Assembly (NCBI RefSeq): GCF_040239565.1
Contig: NZ_JBEHWS010000010.1
Location: 1-64,000 of the forward strand
Source: Fulvimarina sp040239565
GTDB lineage: Bacteria; Pseudomonadota; Alphaproteobacteria; Rhizobiales; Rhizobiaceae
Length of the DNA stretch: 64,000 nt
Direction of reading: 5' to 3'
Position 1 is the stretch's first letter, and every line of letters begins with the position of its first letter. The notes under the pieces were generated by a model. That model searched no databases. It was not told where the DNA came from and saw only the letters and a program-made list of their open reading frames with translations. The translations under genes and the position numbers were made by a program. This document shows positions 46,329-56,618 of the stretch, piece by piece.

Positions 46329-48193
46329 TGGCGACTGCTGCGACGCATCTTACGCGCCGGCGGTTCGGACAGCTGGTCATCGGCTCTGCGGCCACCCTCG
46401 CTCTGCCACTGCGCGAGGCGCTGGCGAATGTGGAGACCGGCGTTCCGCTGCACGGCCTGTCGGCTTTCGGCGAGTTGAAATACGCCGAGGGCTTCGATCA
46501 TTTCGACTATGCGAATCCGGATGCGCCGCAGGGAGGGACCTTTGCATTTTCGGCACCAAACTGGGCCTTCAACCAGTCTGCGCTCACCTTCGATACGCTG
46601 AATACGCTCGTCCTTAAAGGAAATGCGCCGCCTCGCATGACCTTTCTGTACGAGGGACTGATGACCAGCAGCCTCGATGAGCCGGATGCGATTTACGGCG
46701 CGCTCGCTGAAAGCGTGACGGTATCTGAGAACCGGCTCGAATTCGATTTCGTATTGCGCCCGGAAGCGAAATTTTCGACGGGCAAAACCGTAAGTTCAGA
46801 CGATGTCGTCTTCTCATACGAAACGCTTGCCGAGAACGGCCATCCATCCATCCAGATAGCGCTCCGGGACTTCGAGTCAGCCGAAGCGCAGGACGAGCGG
46901 ACGGTTCGGATCGTCTTCAACGAGAACCAGAATTATCAGGATGCTATCGGCGTTCTGTCGCTCCCAATTCTCTCCAAGGCTTTCTTCGAGGGGCGCTCGC
47001 TCGATGAGCTGACCGACGAGATCATTCCAGGCACCGGACGCTACACAGTGGGCCGCTACGAGTTCGGACGGTTTATCGAATACGAGAAACGCGACGATTA
47101 CTGGGGCAAGGACCAGGCATTCGCGAAGGGACTGGATCATTTTCAGACGCTGCGGCTCGATTTCTTCCGTGAGCGGCAGACAGCACTCGAAGCCTTCAAG
47201 AAGGGCCTCATCAAGTTCCGCGAGGAGTTCACATCGAAAAGCTGGGCGACCGAATATAATTTTCCGGCTATTCAGTCCGGCGAGGTCGTGAAACGTGAAT
47301 TTCCAGCAGAGCTCTATCCGAAGTTTCAATGCTGGGCTCTGAACCAGCGCCGCGAACGGTTCTCCGATCCGCGCGTCCGGCGCGCGATCAATCTCTGCTT
47401 CGACTTCGTGTGGACCAACGAGAACATGTTCTACGGTCTCTACAAACATTCGGAATCATGCTTCGAGAATTCCGAATTCAAGGCGGAAGGCATGCCCTCG
47501 GAGGCCGAACTCGCGCTGCTGGAACCCTTGCGCGGAGAGTTGCCCGACGAGGTATTCGGAGAGCCTTGGACACAGCCGATATCGGATGGATCCGGCCGCG
47601 ATCGTGAACATCTGCGCGAAGCGCTGAGGCTGCTTCAGGAAGCGGGTTACGAGCGGCAGGGCGGCCGTGTTCTTGATAAGGATGGACGGCATTTCCGGCT
47701 CGAATATCTGGTGGACGATCCGGGTTTCGCTCGCGTCTATGGAAAGTTCGTGCAGACTTGCCAGGCAATCGGGATCAATGCCTCAGTACGCGTGGTCGAC
47801 GCGGCGCAATATACGGACCGGACCAACCGTTTCGACTTCGACATGATCGGACATGCGGCAGGGATATCCCCCACCCCGACCACGAACGGCCTGCGCTCGC
47901 TGTTTGGCAGCGAGACGGCGGACCGGCAGGGTTCGTCGAACTATCCCGGTATGAAGAGCGAAGCGGTGGATAAGCTGATCGAGAATGTCGGACGGGTGAC
48001 CAGCCGGGAAGAACTGGTGGCCGCCATGCGCGCGCTCGATAGAGTGTTGCGGGCGCGGCTCGACTGGATCCCCAACATTCATTCGGATGCCCATCGCGCC
48101 TCCTATTGGGACATTTTCGGCTTCGACGAGCCGAAGCCCGATTATGGCTGGCCGGTGGAGCGGCTGTGGTGGATCGACGAGGCCAAGGCCTGA
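46328..48193 (+). CDS. yejA: Second YejA-type substrate-binding protein with Tat signal
   Basis: This 621-residue paralogue of the preceding gene shares HFDYANPDAPQGGTF, AFKKGLIKFREEFTSKSW and FYGLYKHSESCFENSEF. Its N-terminus differs: TRRRFGQLVIGSAATLAL is a twin-arginine signal (RRRFGQL), whereas YejA1 has a Sec signal. A folded or cofactor-dependent export route is therefore predicted. The start overlaps the yejA1 stop by one base (TGATG). A 170-base gap precedes yejB. The two binding proteins may differ in the peptides they deliver to one YejBEF complex. Confidence 0.9.
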   Translation: MATAATHLTRRRFGQLVIGSAATLALPLREALANVETGVPLHGLSAFGELKYAEGFDHFDYANPDAPQGGTFAFSAPNWAFNQSALTFDTLNTLVLKGNAPPRMTFLYEGLMTSSLDEPDAIYGALAESVTVSENRLEFDFVLRPEAKFSTGKTVSSDDVVFSYETLAENGHPSIQIALRDFESAEAQDERTVRIVFNENQNYQDAIGVLSLPILSKAFFEGRSLDELTDEIIPGTGRYTVGRYEFGRFIEYEKRDDYWGKDQAFAKGLDHFQTLRLDFFRERQTALEAFKKGLIKFREEFTSKSWATEYNFPAIQSGEVVKREFPAELYPKFQCWALNQRRERFSDPRVRRAINLCFDFVWTNENMFYGLYKHSESCFENSEFKAEGMPSEAELALLEPLRGELPDEVFGEPWTQPISDGSGRDREHLREALRLLQEAGYERQGGRVLDKDGRHFRLEYLVDDPGFARVYGKFVQTCQAIGINASVRVVDAAQYTDRTNRFDFDMIGHAAGISPTPTTNGLRSLFGSETADRQGSSNYPGMKSEAVDKLIENVGRVTSREELVAAMRALDRVLRARLDWIPNIHSDAHRASYWDIFGFDEPKPDYGWPVERLWWIDEAKA

Positions 48194-48363
48194 CCGAAAG
48201 CCGAGAAAGCGGATCATTGCCTCTTGCGCGGGGCTGGCCGCCGCCGCATCGCCGGTTTTGCCGACGCTGGCGAGGCTGCTAGATAAGTCGACCGGTGTGA
48301 AGCGGGGGCTGCCGACGGCGATTCCCGGTCGCATTACAAGAGTTTCAGGAGACCGACCCCCGA

Positions 48364-49497
48364 ATGGGCGCCTATATCCTCCGCCGACTGCTTCTGATGG
48401 TGCCGACCCTCGTCGGTATCATGGCGATTTCCTTTGTCGTCATCCAGTTCGCACCGGGAGGGCCGATCGAGCAGGTGATCGCGACTCTCCAAGGCGATGC
48501 TGGTAGCGCGACCGACCGGGTTTCCGGCGGTGGCGGCGGCGATTTCGGCGGCGGCGGACAGGGCGGCGAGAGTTCGAGCTATCGCGGCGCCCAAGGGCTC
48601 GACCCGGAATTCATCCAGCGCCTCGAAGAACAGTTCGGCTTTGACCGCCCTCCGCTCGAACGCTTCGGCATGATGCTATGGGATTACGCCCGCTTCGATT
48701 TTGGCGAGAGCTATTTCCGTTCGATCTCGGTCTGGGACCTGATTCTGGAAAAGATGCCGGTCTCGATCTCGCTGGGCATCTGGATCACGCTTCTGTCCTA
48801 CCTGATCTCGATTCCGCTCGGCATCCGCAAGGCGCTGCACGACGGATCGAGTTTCGACATCTGGACATCCGGCATCGTCATCGTGGCCTACGCCATTCCG
48901 GGCTTCCTGTTCGCGGTGCTTCTCATCGTTCTCTTCGCAGGCGGATCGTTCTTCGACTGGTTCCCCTTGAGAGGCCTGCTTTCAGACGGCATAGATGGCC
49001 GATGGTGCGCACCCTGGGAGCCGGCTTTCGATCTGCCGAACTGCGTGACACGGGTTGTGCCGGACTATTTCTGGCATCTCACCCTGCCGCTCATCGCGCT
49101 CGCCCTCTCGGCGTTTGCGACGACGACGCTGCTGACGAAGAACTCGTTCCTCGATGAAATCCGCAAGCAATATGTGACGACTGCGCGCGCCAAGGGTCTC
49201 ACAGAACGCCGCGTGCTGTATGGCCACGTTTTCCGCAATGCGATGCTGATCATCGTCGCAGGCTTTCCGGGTGCGTTCATTTCGGCCTTCTTCTCCGGTT
49301 CGCTGCTGATCGAGACAATCTTCTCCCTCGATGGGCTCGGCTATCTCGGCTTCCAGTCGATTTACCAGCGCGACTATCCGGTGGTGTTCGGCACGCTCTA
49401 CATCTTCTCGTTGATCGGCCTGGTCACGACGCTGATTTCCGACCTCACCTATACCTGGATCGATCCGCGGATCGATTTCGAGAGCCGGGAGGTCTGA
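48364..49497 (+). CDS. yejB: Peptide ABC transporter permease YejB
   Basis: The 377-residue inner-membrane permease has an N-terminal helix (ILRRLLLMVPTLVGIMAISFVVI) and the OppB-type core. A Gly-rich insertion lies at about 55-70 (SGGGGGDFGGGGQGG), where E. coli YejB is shorter as I recall. The EAA loop reads YVTTARAKGL near residue 276, and the C-terminus ends in SDLTYTWIDPRIDFE, typical of YejB. CAGGAG lies ahead of the ATG at slightly long spacing. Four bases separate it from yejE. Confidence 0.93.
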   Translation: MGAYILRRLLLMVPTLVGIMAISFVVIQFAPGGPIEQVIATLQGDAGSATDRVSGGGGGDFGGGGQGGESSSYRGAQGLDPEFIQRLEEQFGFDRPPLERFGMMLWDYARFDFGESYFRSISVWDLILEKMPVSISLGIWITLLSYLISIPLGIRKALHDGSSFDIWTSGIVIVAYAIPGFLFAVLLIVLFAGGSFFDWFPLRGLLSDGIDGRWCAPWEPAFDLPNCVTRVVPDYFWHLTLPLIALALSAFATTTLLTKNSFLDEIRKQYVTTARAKGLTERRVLYGHVFRNAMLIIVAGFPGAFISAFFSGSLLIETIFSLDGLGYLGFQSIYQRDYPVVFGTLYIFSLIGLVTTLISDLTYTWIDPRIDFESREV

Positions 49498-49500
49498 GCG

Positions 49501-50736
49501 ATGGATGAAGCATTGAAAGACCGGCTGAAGAACGATCCGTCGAACCGGCAGGAGCATGCCGACGATCGCGCTGCCGATATCGCGCGCGAGGAGACGAGCG
49601 GCATCGCGCAGATGGCGCCGGAGTCCCAGCAGGTGAAACGGCCGAAGCTTTCGCCGCTCAACAAGCGCCGATGGCAAAACTTCAAGAGCAACCGACGGGG
49701 GTTCTGGTCGCTCTGGATCTTTCTGATCCTCTTCGTGCTGACCAGCTTTGCCGAACTGATCGCCAACGACAAACCGCTGCTCGTCTCGTACAACGACGAG
49801 TTCTATTATCCGATCGTCGTCGACTATCCAGAGGAGGTGTTTGGTGGCTTCCTGCCGGTGACGAATTATCGCGATCCCTTCGTGCAAGACGAGATCGACG
49901 CCAATGGCTGGGCGATCTGGCCTCCGATCCGTTATTCGTATCAGACCGTCAACAACGAGATTCCTTCGCCTGCGCCCTCCCCGCCGACATGGACTATGAC
50001 CGACGAGGAGGCCTGTTCACGCTATGCGGAAGGTGTCCCCGACAAGAATTGCACCTTCGGTAACATGAACTGGCTCGGCACGGACGATCAGGGCCGAGAC
50101 GTCGTCGCGCGACTGATCTACGGTTTCCGTATTTCCGTGCTCTTCGGGCTGATTCTGACAGCCGCTTCCGCGGTCGTCGGCGTTGCGGCCGGAGCGATCC
50201 AGGGCTATTTCGGCGGCTGGACGGACCTCATCTTCCAGCGCTTCATCGAGATCTGGTCGTCGATCCCGGTCCTCTACCTGCTGCTCATCATCGCTGCGAT
50301 CCTGCCGCCGGGGTTCTGGATCCTGCTCGGCATCATGCTGCTCTTCTCTTGGGTCGCCTTTGTCGGCGTGGTGCGCGCTGAATTTCTGCGCGCGCGCAAT
50401 TTCGAATATGTCAGCGCGGCGCGGGCGCTCGGGGTCGGCGATCTGACGATCATGTGGCGGCACCTGTTGCCGAACGCGATGGTGGCGACGCTGACCTTCC
50501 TGCCCTTCATCCTGAACGGCTCGATCACCACGCTCACCTCGCTCGACTTCCTCGGCTTCGGCCTGCCACCCGGCTCGCCCTCGCTCGGAGAGCTCCTCGC
50601 TCAGGGCAAGAACAACCTTCAGGCCCCGTGGCTCGGCTTTTCCGGCTTCATCGTGATCAGCCTCATGCTATCCTTGCTGGTCTTCATCGGCGAAGCGGTG
50701 CGTGACGCCTTCGATCCGCGCAAGAGCTTCGGATGA
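49501..50736 (+). CDS. yejE: Peptide ABC transporter permease YejE
   Basis: The 411-residue permease has a long cytoplasmic N-terminus of about 70 residues, a first TM helix (FWSLWIFLILFVLTSFAELIA), a large periplasmic loop with YPEEVFGGFLPVTNYRDPFV and NWLGTDDQGRDVVARLIYGFRIS, then the five-helix OppC-type core with the EAA loop VSAARALGVGDLTIMWRHLLPNA. DPRKSF ends the protein as in YejE. Its stop overlaps an in-frame ATG of the next reading frame (ATGA). Confidence 0.94.
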   Translation: MDEALKDRLKNDPSNRQEHADDRAADIAREETSGIAQMAPESQQVKRPKLSPLNKRRWQNFKSNRRGFWSLWIFLILFVLTSFAELIANDKPLLVSYNDEFYYPIVVDYPEEVFGGFLPVTNYRDPFVQDEIDANGWAIWPPIRYSYQTVNNEIPSPAPSPPTWTMTDEEACSRYAEGVPDKNCTFGNMNWLGTDDQGRDVVARLIYGFRISVLFGLILTAASAVVGVAAGAIQGYFGGWTDLIFQRFIEIWSSIPVLYLLLIIAAILPPGFWILLGIMLLFSWVAFVGVVRAEFLRARNFEYVSAARALGVGDLTIMWRHLLPNAMVATLTFLPFILNGSITTLTSLDFLGFGLPPGSPSLGELLAQGKNNLQAPWLGFSGFIVISLMLSLLVFIGEAVRDAFDPRKSFG

Positions 50737-50753
50737 GCGAAAGGACGGCAACG

Positions 50754-50984
50754 ATGGGCGAGATCGTGAGAACGGTGAAGGTCGAAGACCTGCCGGATGA
50801 CGTGCGCCCGCACTTCAAGCCGGGATCGGCGGTGACGACGATCTATGAGGGGCTCATCGACGCCACCTCGGAGACGAAACGACGGAGCGCCAATTTGACA
50901 CCAGAGGAAATCGAGGCGCAGCGCGCGCGCGAAGCTATATGGGCGTCGGCAAGGAAATGGGCACGACGAGCGAGGAGGCTGTGA
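50754..50984 (+). CDS. Putative antitoxin, probably frameshifted at its 3' end
   Basis: The frame as it stands gives 76 residues (MGEIVRTVKVEDLPDDV...), ending in an odd basic tail ARKWARRARRL. In frame +2 the sequence continues as MGVGKEMGTTSEEAVTRIRTLRDEWD and stops at 51017-51019, overlapping the PIN-protein start by ten bases. That is what an intact antitoxin C-terminus of this type looks like. Removing one GC unit from the (GC)5 tract at 50921-50930 joins the two frames. I therefore think it is a broken antitoxin gene. AAAGGACGG supports ATG 50754. An ATG at 50733, overlapping yejE, is also possible. Confidence 0.6.
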   Translation: MGEIVRTVKVEDLPDDVRPHFKPGSAVTTIYEGLIDATSETKRRSANLTPEEIEAQRAREAIWASARKWARRARRL

Positions 50985-51009
50985 CCCGGATCAGGACGCT
51001 TCGGGACGA

Positions 51010-51440
51010 ATGGGATTGAGCAAAAGGCGTCTCTATCTCCATACGAATATCTTTATTGCAGGTGTCGAGCAGGCAGGGCCGCGAGCCATCCGCCTGTTTG
51101 ATCCTATCGCAGCCGGAAGCGTGAAAGTCGTGACGAGTGAAATCACTCTCAGCGAGACATTGGTTAAACCGCTGGAATTGCTTCGAGAGGAGGTCGCGTT
51201 GATCTATACGCGATTTTTCGCGGACGATACGGGCGTGGAGAGCATACCCGTATCCCGCTCCATCCTCCTGCGCAGCGCGGAAATCCGTGCGCGCGCCGGT
51301 GGCAAGCTGCCTGATGCAATCCATGTGGCGACGGCGCCCGACTCAGGCTGCGAAATCGTCGTCTCGAACGACCGCAAGATGCCGCTGCTCGATCCGCTCA
51401 GGCGCATGGCTCTGGAAGAACTCGACGTGGAGCCGTTCGT

Positions 51441-51444
<4 letters not shown>
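51010..51444 (+). CDS. PIN-domain (VapC-like) toxin with altered active site
   Basis: The 144-residue PIN-fold protein has the family pattern YL-TNIFI at the N-terminus, Glu49 in SEITLSETL, Asp102 in KLPDAIHVATA and Asp121 in VVSNDRKMP. The first acidic residue, Asp in nearly all PIN nucleases, is His11 here (YLHTNIFI). Magnesium-dependent RNase activity should be lost or strongly reduced. It follows an apparently frameshifted antitoxin and overlaps the cation efflux gene by four bases (ATGA), all within the yej operon. Confidence 0.78.
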
Positions 51445-52463
<1,019 letters not shown>

Positions 52464-52494
52464 GGCTTTTACACCGTCCCGAGGACATGCCGCC

Positions 52495-54150
52495 GTGAGT
52501 CAGACGCAGACGAAGATCAGAAGTGATAAACCGATCCTGACGGTCGAAGATCTTCAGGTCGCTTTTACCCAAGGCGGCAACACGCAGATTGCGGTCGGAG
52601 GCGTTTCGTTCACGATCGCGCCGGGTGAGACGCTGGCGCTTGTCGGCGAATCCGGATCAGGAAAGTCCGTCTCGGCGATGTCGATCCTGAAACTCCTGCC
52701 CTACCCTGCTGCAAGCCATCCGGGTGGCGCGATCCATTTCGACGGGCAGGATCTCCTGAATGCATCGGAGGAAAATCTGCGCAAGACGCGTGGCAACCGG
52801 ATCTCCGTGATCTTTCAGGAGCCGATGAGCTCTCTCAATCCACTGCACACGATCGAGAAGCAGGTCACCGAGGTTCTAAGCATTCATCGCGGCATGCGCG
52901 ACGAGCAGGCGCGCAAGCGAACGCTCGAACTTCTGCATCAGGTGGGCATTCGCGATCCCGAAAAGCGACTGAATGCATATCCGCATCAGCTTTCCGGCGG
53001 ACAGCGCCAGCGCGTGATGATCGCGATGGCGCTCGCAAACGAGCCGGACCTTCTCATTGCCGATGAGCCGACCACGGCGCTCGACGTGACGGTGCAGGCG
53101 CAGATCCTCGAACTTCTGAATAAGCTCCAGCTCGAAAACGGCATGGCGATGCTGTTCATCACCCACGACCTCGGCATCGTGCGCAAGATCGCCGATCGGG
53201 TGTGCGTGATGACAAAGGGCAAAATTGTCGAGGAAGGCCATACGCGGCAGATCTTCGACAACCCTCAGCACGAGTATACCCGCCATCTGCTAGCTGCCGA
53301 GCCGAAGGGGCATCCGCCAGCGGCGAACGCCAATGCGGAAAAGGTGATGGAAGCCAAGGACGTGAAGGTCTGGTTTCCGATCAAGACCGGCTTCTTCCGG
53401 CGCACGACCGACCATGTGAAGGCTGTCGATGGAATCGACTTGACGGTGCGCGCCGGGCAAACGGTGGGCGTCGTCGGAGAGTCCGGATCGGGCAAGACGA
53501 CGCTTGGGTTGGCGCTCACGCGGATGATTTCGTCGAAGGGCGAGATCATCTTCGACGGGAAGCGCATCGATGAGCGTTCCTTCAAGGAGATGAAGCCGCT
53601 TCGAGAAAAGATCCAGATCGTGTTTCAGGATCCATTCGGCTCACTCTCGCCGCGCATGCCGGTCGCCGACATCATCTCGGAGGGCCTGCGCATTCATGCA
53701 CCCAAACTCTCGAGCGATGAGCGGGATGATCGCGTTGTGCAGGCTTTGAAGGAGACCGGGCTCGATCCATCGACCCGTTTCCGCTTTCCGCACGAGTTTT
53801 CCGGCGGGCAGCGCCAGCGCATCGCGATTGCCCGTGCCATGGTGCTCAATCCGCGCTTCGTGATGCTTGACGAGCCGACGAGCGCGCTCGACATGAGCGT
53901 TCAAGCGCAGGTGGTAGACCTCCTCCGTGACCTGCAGGAGAAGCATAATCTCGCCTATCTCTTCATCAGCCATGATCTGAAGGTCGTGCGAGCGCTCGCC
54001 AACGAGGTTATCGTCATGCGCAACGGCAAGGTCGTCGAGCGCGGCTCGGCGGATCAGATCTTCGACGCACCGCAGACCGACTACACCAAGGCCCTGATGG
54101 CGGCAGCCTTCGACATCGAAACGCGGCATATGGGGGCCGTATCGCAATGA
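52495..54150 (+). CDS. yejF: Peptide ABC transporter ATPase YejF, two nucleotide-binding domains
   Basis: The 551-residue fused ATPase powers YejBE. NBD1 has Walker A GESGSGKS at 51-58, LSGGQRQR and IADEPTTALDV. NBD2 has GESGSGKT near 328-335, FSGGQRQR and LDEPTSALDM. Both carry oligopeptide-transport C-terminal extensions. GTG 52495 has GAGGAC eight bases ahead; the longer frame back to 52333 lies over the end of the cation efflux gene and is rejected. It is separated from yejE by the toxin-antitoxin remnant and the efflux gene. Confidence 0.94.
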   Translation: MSQTQTKIRSDKPILTVEDLQVAFTQGGNTQIAVGGVSFTIAPGETLALVGESGSGKSVSAMSILKLLPYPAASHPGGAIHFDGQDLLNASEENLRKTRGNRISVIFQEPMSSLNPLHTIEKQVTEVLSIHRGMRDEQARKRTLELLHQVGIRDPEKRLNAYPHQLSGGQRQRVMIAMALANEPDLLIADEPTTALDVTVQAQILELLNKLQLENGMAMLFITHDLGIVRKIADRVCVMTKGKIVEEGHTRQIFDNPQHEYTRHLLAAEPKGHPPAANANAEKVMEAKDVKVWFPIKTGFFRRTTDHVKAVDGIDLTVRAGQTVGVVGESGSGKTTLGLALTRMISSKGEIIFDGKRIDERSFKEMKPLREKIQIVFQDPFGSLSPRMPVADIISEGLRIHAPKLSSDERDDRVVQALKETGLDPSTRFRFPHEFSGGQRQRIAIARAMVLNPRFVMLDEPTSALDMSVQAQVVDLLRDLQEKHNLAYLFISHDLKVVRALANEVIVMRNGKVVERGSADQIFDAPQTDYTKALMAAAFDIETRHMGAVSQ

Positions 54151-54800
54151 GCCGGCACTCTTATCGCGACCAGCTCGCCGACCAGCCGCTCGATTTCGAA
54201 ATCAGGTCGAAGGAAGCAATTGCGGACGGCTTCTGGCCTTACACGCGCACGATCCTCGATCATGAAAAATTCGACGGAGAGACCCGCGCGAAGGATGTGC
54301 GGCGCGATTTCCTCGAAACCGGCCAGGTCGTGGTGGTCATTCCCTACGATCCGAAGACGGATTCCGTCGTGGTCATTCGCCAGTTCCGTATCGGTTCGGC
54401 CCTAGCGCTCGACAAGGCGGCGGCCATCGAGCTTCCGGCAGGGCTCGTCGATCCGGGCGAAGAGGTGGAGGCGGCAGCCGGACGGGAGCTGACGGAAGAG
54501 ACGGGCATGACTGCCAAGGCTATCGAGCGATGCTTTTCGATGCTGAGCACGCCGGGGCTGACGACCGAACACGTCAACGTTTTTCTCGCCATTGTCGACG
54601 CGTCCGAGATGCGGGCAAACGCCGGCAAGGCGGACGAAGACGAGGACATACATCCGATTCTCACTCCATTCGACGATCTCTTGCGTGCGGTCGATGATGG
54701 ATGGGTGGAGAATGGCTTTCTGATTTGCTGCACACACTGGTTTGCCAGGAAAGGCCGCGCCCGTGCGCAGGCGCTGTTGGGCACGATCAGCGAGGACTAA
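54147..54800 (+). CDS. Nudix hydrolase, ADP-ribose pyrophosphatase type
   Basis: The 217-residue cytoplasmic hydrolase has a Nudix box at 99-121 (GLVDPGEE, then RELTEETGM) and the NudF-like N-terminal half with VVVVIPYDPKTDSVVVIRQFR. Pro and Thr in STPGLTTEHVNVFLA near 130 match ADP-ribose pyrophosphatases. It likely cleaves ADP-ribose or related nucleoside diphosphate sugars. The ATG overlaps the yejF stop by four bases. Convergent nth ends seven bases beyond. Confidence 0.85.
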   Translation: MSRHSYRDQLADQPLDFEIRSKEAIADGFWPYTRTILDHEKFDGETRAKDVRRDFLETGQVVVVIPYDPKTDSVVVIRQFRIGSALALDKAAAIELPAGLVDPGEEVEAAAGRELTEETGMTAKAIERCFSMLSTPGLTTEHVNVFLAIVDASEMRANAGKADEDEDIHPILTPFDDLLRAVDDGWVENGFLICCTHWFARKGRARAQALLGTISED

Positions 54801-54806
54801 GCAGAC

Positions 54807-55475
54807 TCAGGCCGTGCCTGTTGCAGTGAAATAAAGGCAGAGATCGTTGACCGGGCAGGTCTCGCATTTCGGCTTGCGCGAGACGCAGATTTTCTTGCCG
54901 AACTGAATCAGCCAGAAGTGCCCGTCGTGGAAAGCCCAGTCCGGCGCGTTCTGCTCGAGTTGCGAGGCCGTCTGATCTGCGGTCTTTGCGTCTGTGAGGC
55001 CGATTCTGTTGCAGACGCGGTGAACGTGGGTATCGACCGCGATGATGTCGGCGCCGAAGGTAAAGCTCATCACGATGTCGGCGCATTTGCGACCGACGCC
55101 CGGCAGGCTCATGAGGCCGTCGCGCGTCTGCGGCACTGTCCGGTCATGCTTCTCGATGAGCGCGGTGCAGAGCTTTCGGAGCGACTTTGTTTTGTTGTTG
55201 TAGAGACCGCAGGGCTTGATCGCTGTGGCGATCTTTTCGTCGTCTAGGGCGAGGATACCGTCCGGCGTCTTGGCCAGCGCGAAGAGCTGATCAGTGGCCG
55301 TTTTCGTGTTGGTGTCCCGGCTCTGGGCCGAAAGGATGCACGAGACCACGGACCGGAAAGGGTCGGGCTGGTCCTTCGGGCCTTTCGCGGTCTTCGTGCG
55401 GCCGGGCATTGCCTTCGACAGTCGCTGGAAGACCGTTTCGATCTCTTCGCTCGAAAGAACCTTGTTCGCTGCCAT
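54807..55475 (-). CDS. nth: Endonuclease III
   Basis: The 222-residue DNA glycosylase/AP lyase removes oxidised pyrimidines. The helix-hairpin-helix LPGVGRKCA carries the catalytic Lys130. Asp148 is in AVDTHVHRV. The [4Fe-4S] ligands are Cys197, Cys204, Cys207 and Cys213 in the usual C-x6-C-x2-C-x5-C spacing. Full length for the family. It converges with the Nudix gene. Confidence 0.96.
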   Translation of the reverse strand: MAANKVLSSEEIETVFQRLSKAMPGRTKTAKGPKDQPDPFRSVVSCILSAQSRDTNTKTATDQLFALAKTPDGILALDDEKIATAIKPCGLYNNKTKSLRKLCTALIEKHDRTVPQTRDGLMSLPGVGRKCADIVMSFTFGADIIAVDTHVHRVCNRIGLTDAKTADQTASQLEQNAPDWAFHDGHFWLIQFGKKICVSRKPKCETCPVNDLCLYFTATGTA

Positions 55476-55688
55476 AGTCCAATTCCGCTCTCACAATCCG
55501 GCGAAGTAGCGCGGAGGGTCGATGATGCGAGAACGAACGGTCTCAGTGGCGAATCCGTCGCACCTGGTCGGGCAAAGGGGTTCGTGGAAGCGCTCTCGAC
55601 GTCGAATTTCGGGAGCCGAATTGACTGGAAAGCGGATCATCGGCACCGACCGAAGTCTTGCGCGCCACCGAGAGAATGAGAAGAAGAT

Positions 55689-55764
<76 letters not shown>

Positions 55765-55942
55765 ACGCCGCGATTTGATCGCGGTCCGTCGCGGTGCCCT
55801 GAGAAGCACCGCGTCGTGATGGCGGCGGTTTAGTCGAGAGGTGCGGACGGGTCAAGCGGTTTTCCGCGCTCCCGTCCGGACAATATTCTCGCTTGCCGCG
55901 GCGATGCGTTATCCGCCGCGCAAACCGCCGTTCGACAGCAGA

Positions 55943-56347
55943 TCAGGACTCTTCGTCGTCGTCCCGGCCGCCGCCCAAGATGTCGGAGACATCGTCGTCG
56001 TCATCGTCGTCATCGGCAAGGAAGGTGTCGTCGTCATCGTCGTCGTCGTCCACGGTGACGTCTTCGTCGTCGGACGCGTCGATGTCAGGCGATTTGGTGT
56101 CCGCCTTCTCGCTTTCCTCGTCTTCGACGTCGTTCAGCGAAACGGTCTTCTCATCGGACTCGGCCTCGACTTCCGTCTCTTCCTCTTCTTCCTTTTCTGG
56201 GGCCTTATGCTCAGGCTCACCCTCAAAGAAGGACAACGGATAGCTCTTTCCCGTATAGGGAGAGACGATAGGGTCCTTGTTCAGGTCGTAGAATTTGCGG
56301 CCCGTTTCCGGGTCGATCCGTTTGGTTCCAAGTTCGGGTTTGGCCAT
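55943..56347 (-). CDS. TIGR02300-type acidic protein
   Basis: The 134-residue protein has a conserved head MAKPELGTKRIDPETGRKFYDLNKDPIVSPYTGKSYP and an extremely acidic tail with runs of seven to eight Asp. The head matches the TIGR02300 family found in alphaproteobacteria, whose function is unknown. ATG 56347 is preferred over an ATG 42 bases upstream, because the family starts MAKPELGTKR. The gene order tRNA-Ala, TIGR02300, aroA is common in rhizobia, as I recall. Confidence 0.87.
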   Translation of the reverse strand: MAKPELGTKRIDPETGRKFYDLNKDPIVSPYTGKSYPLSFFEGEPEHKAPEKEEEEETEVEAESDEKTVSLNDVEDEESEKADTKSPDIDASDDEDVTVDDDDDDDDTFLADDDDDDDDVSDILGGGRDDDEES

Positions 56348-56618
56348 ATCTGCCTCGTTTGAAGACGTCGTCGGTCTGCTTCGTTTCATGGGGTACGCTG
56401 AAAGGACGCGGAGGGTTTCAGACCCTGCGACGCGCCACCCAGCACACCTTTGTCCGGCTGCTGCTCCATGACATCCTTTTCGAAGATCATGGGGCCACGT
56501 AAAACGGACTTGGCCTTACGTGTTGGTCCCCTCCTTGTCAAAGCATCCACAGAGAAGGCAATAAGGCGCGGCAAAACGGGCGGACCGCGTTCCGCAAAGG
56601 ACCGAAGAGAAGACGTTC

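Noticed and set aside
48087..48506. Frame spanning the yejA2-yejB gap
   Set aside because: It overlaps both neighbours in another frame. The 170-base gap has no ribosome site for it and the product has no recognisable motif.
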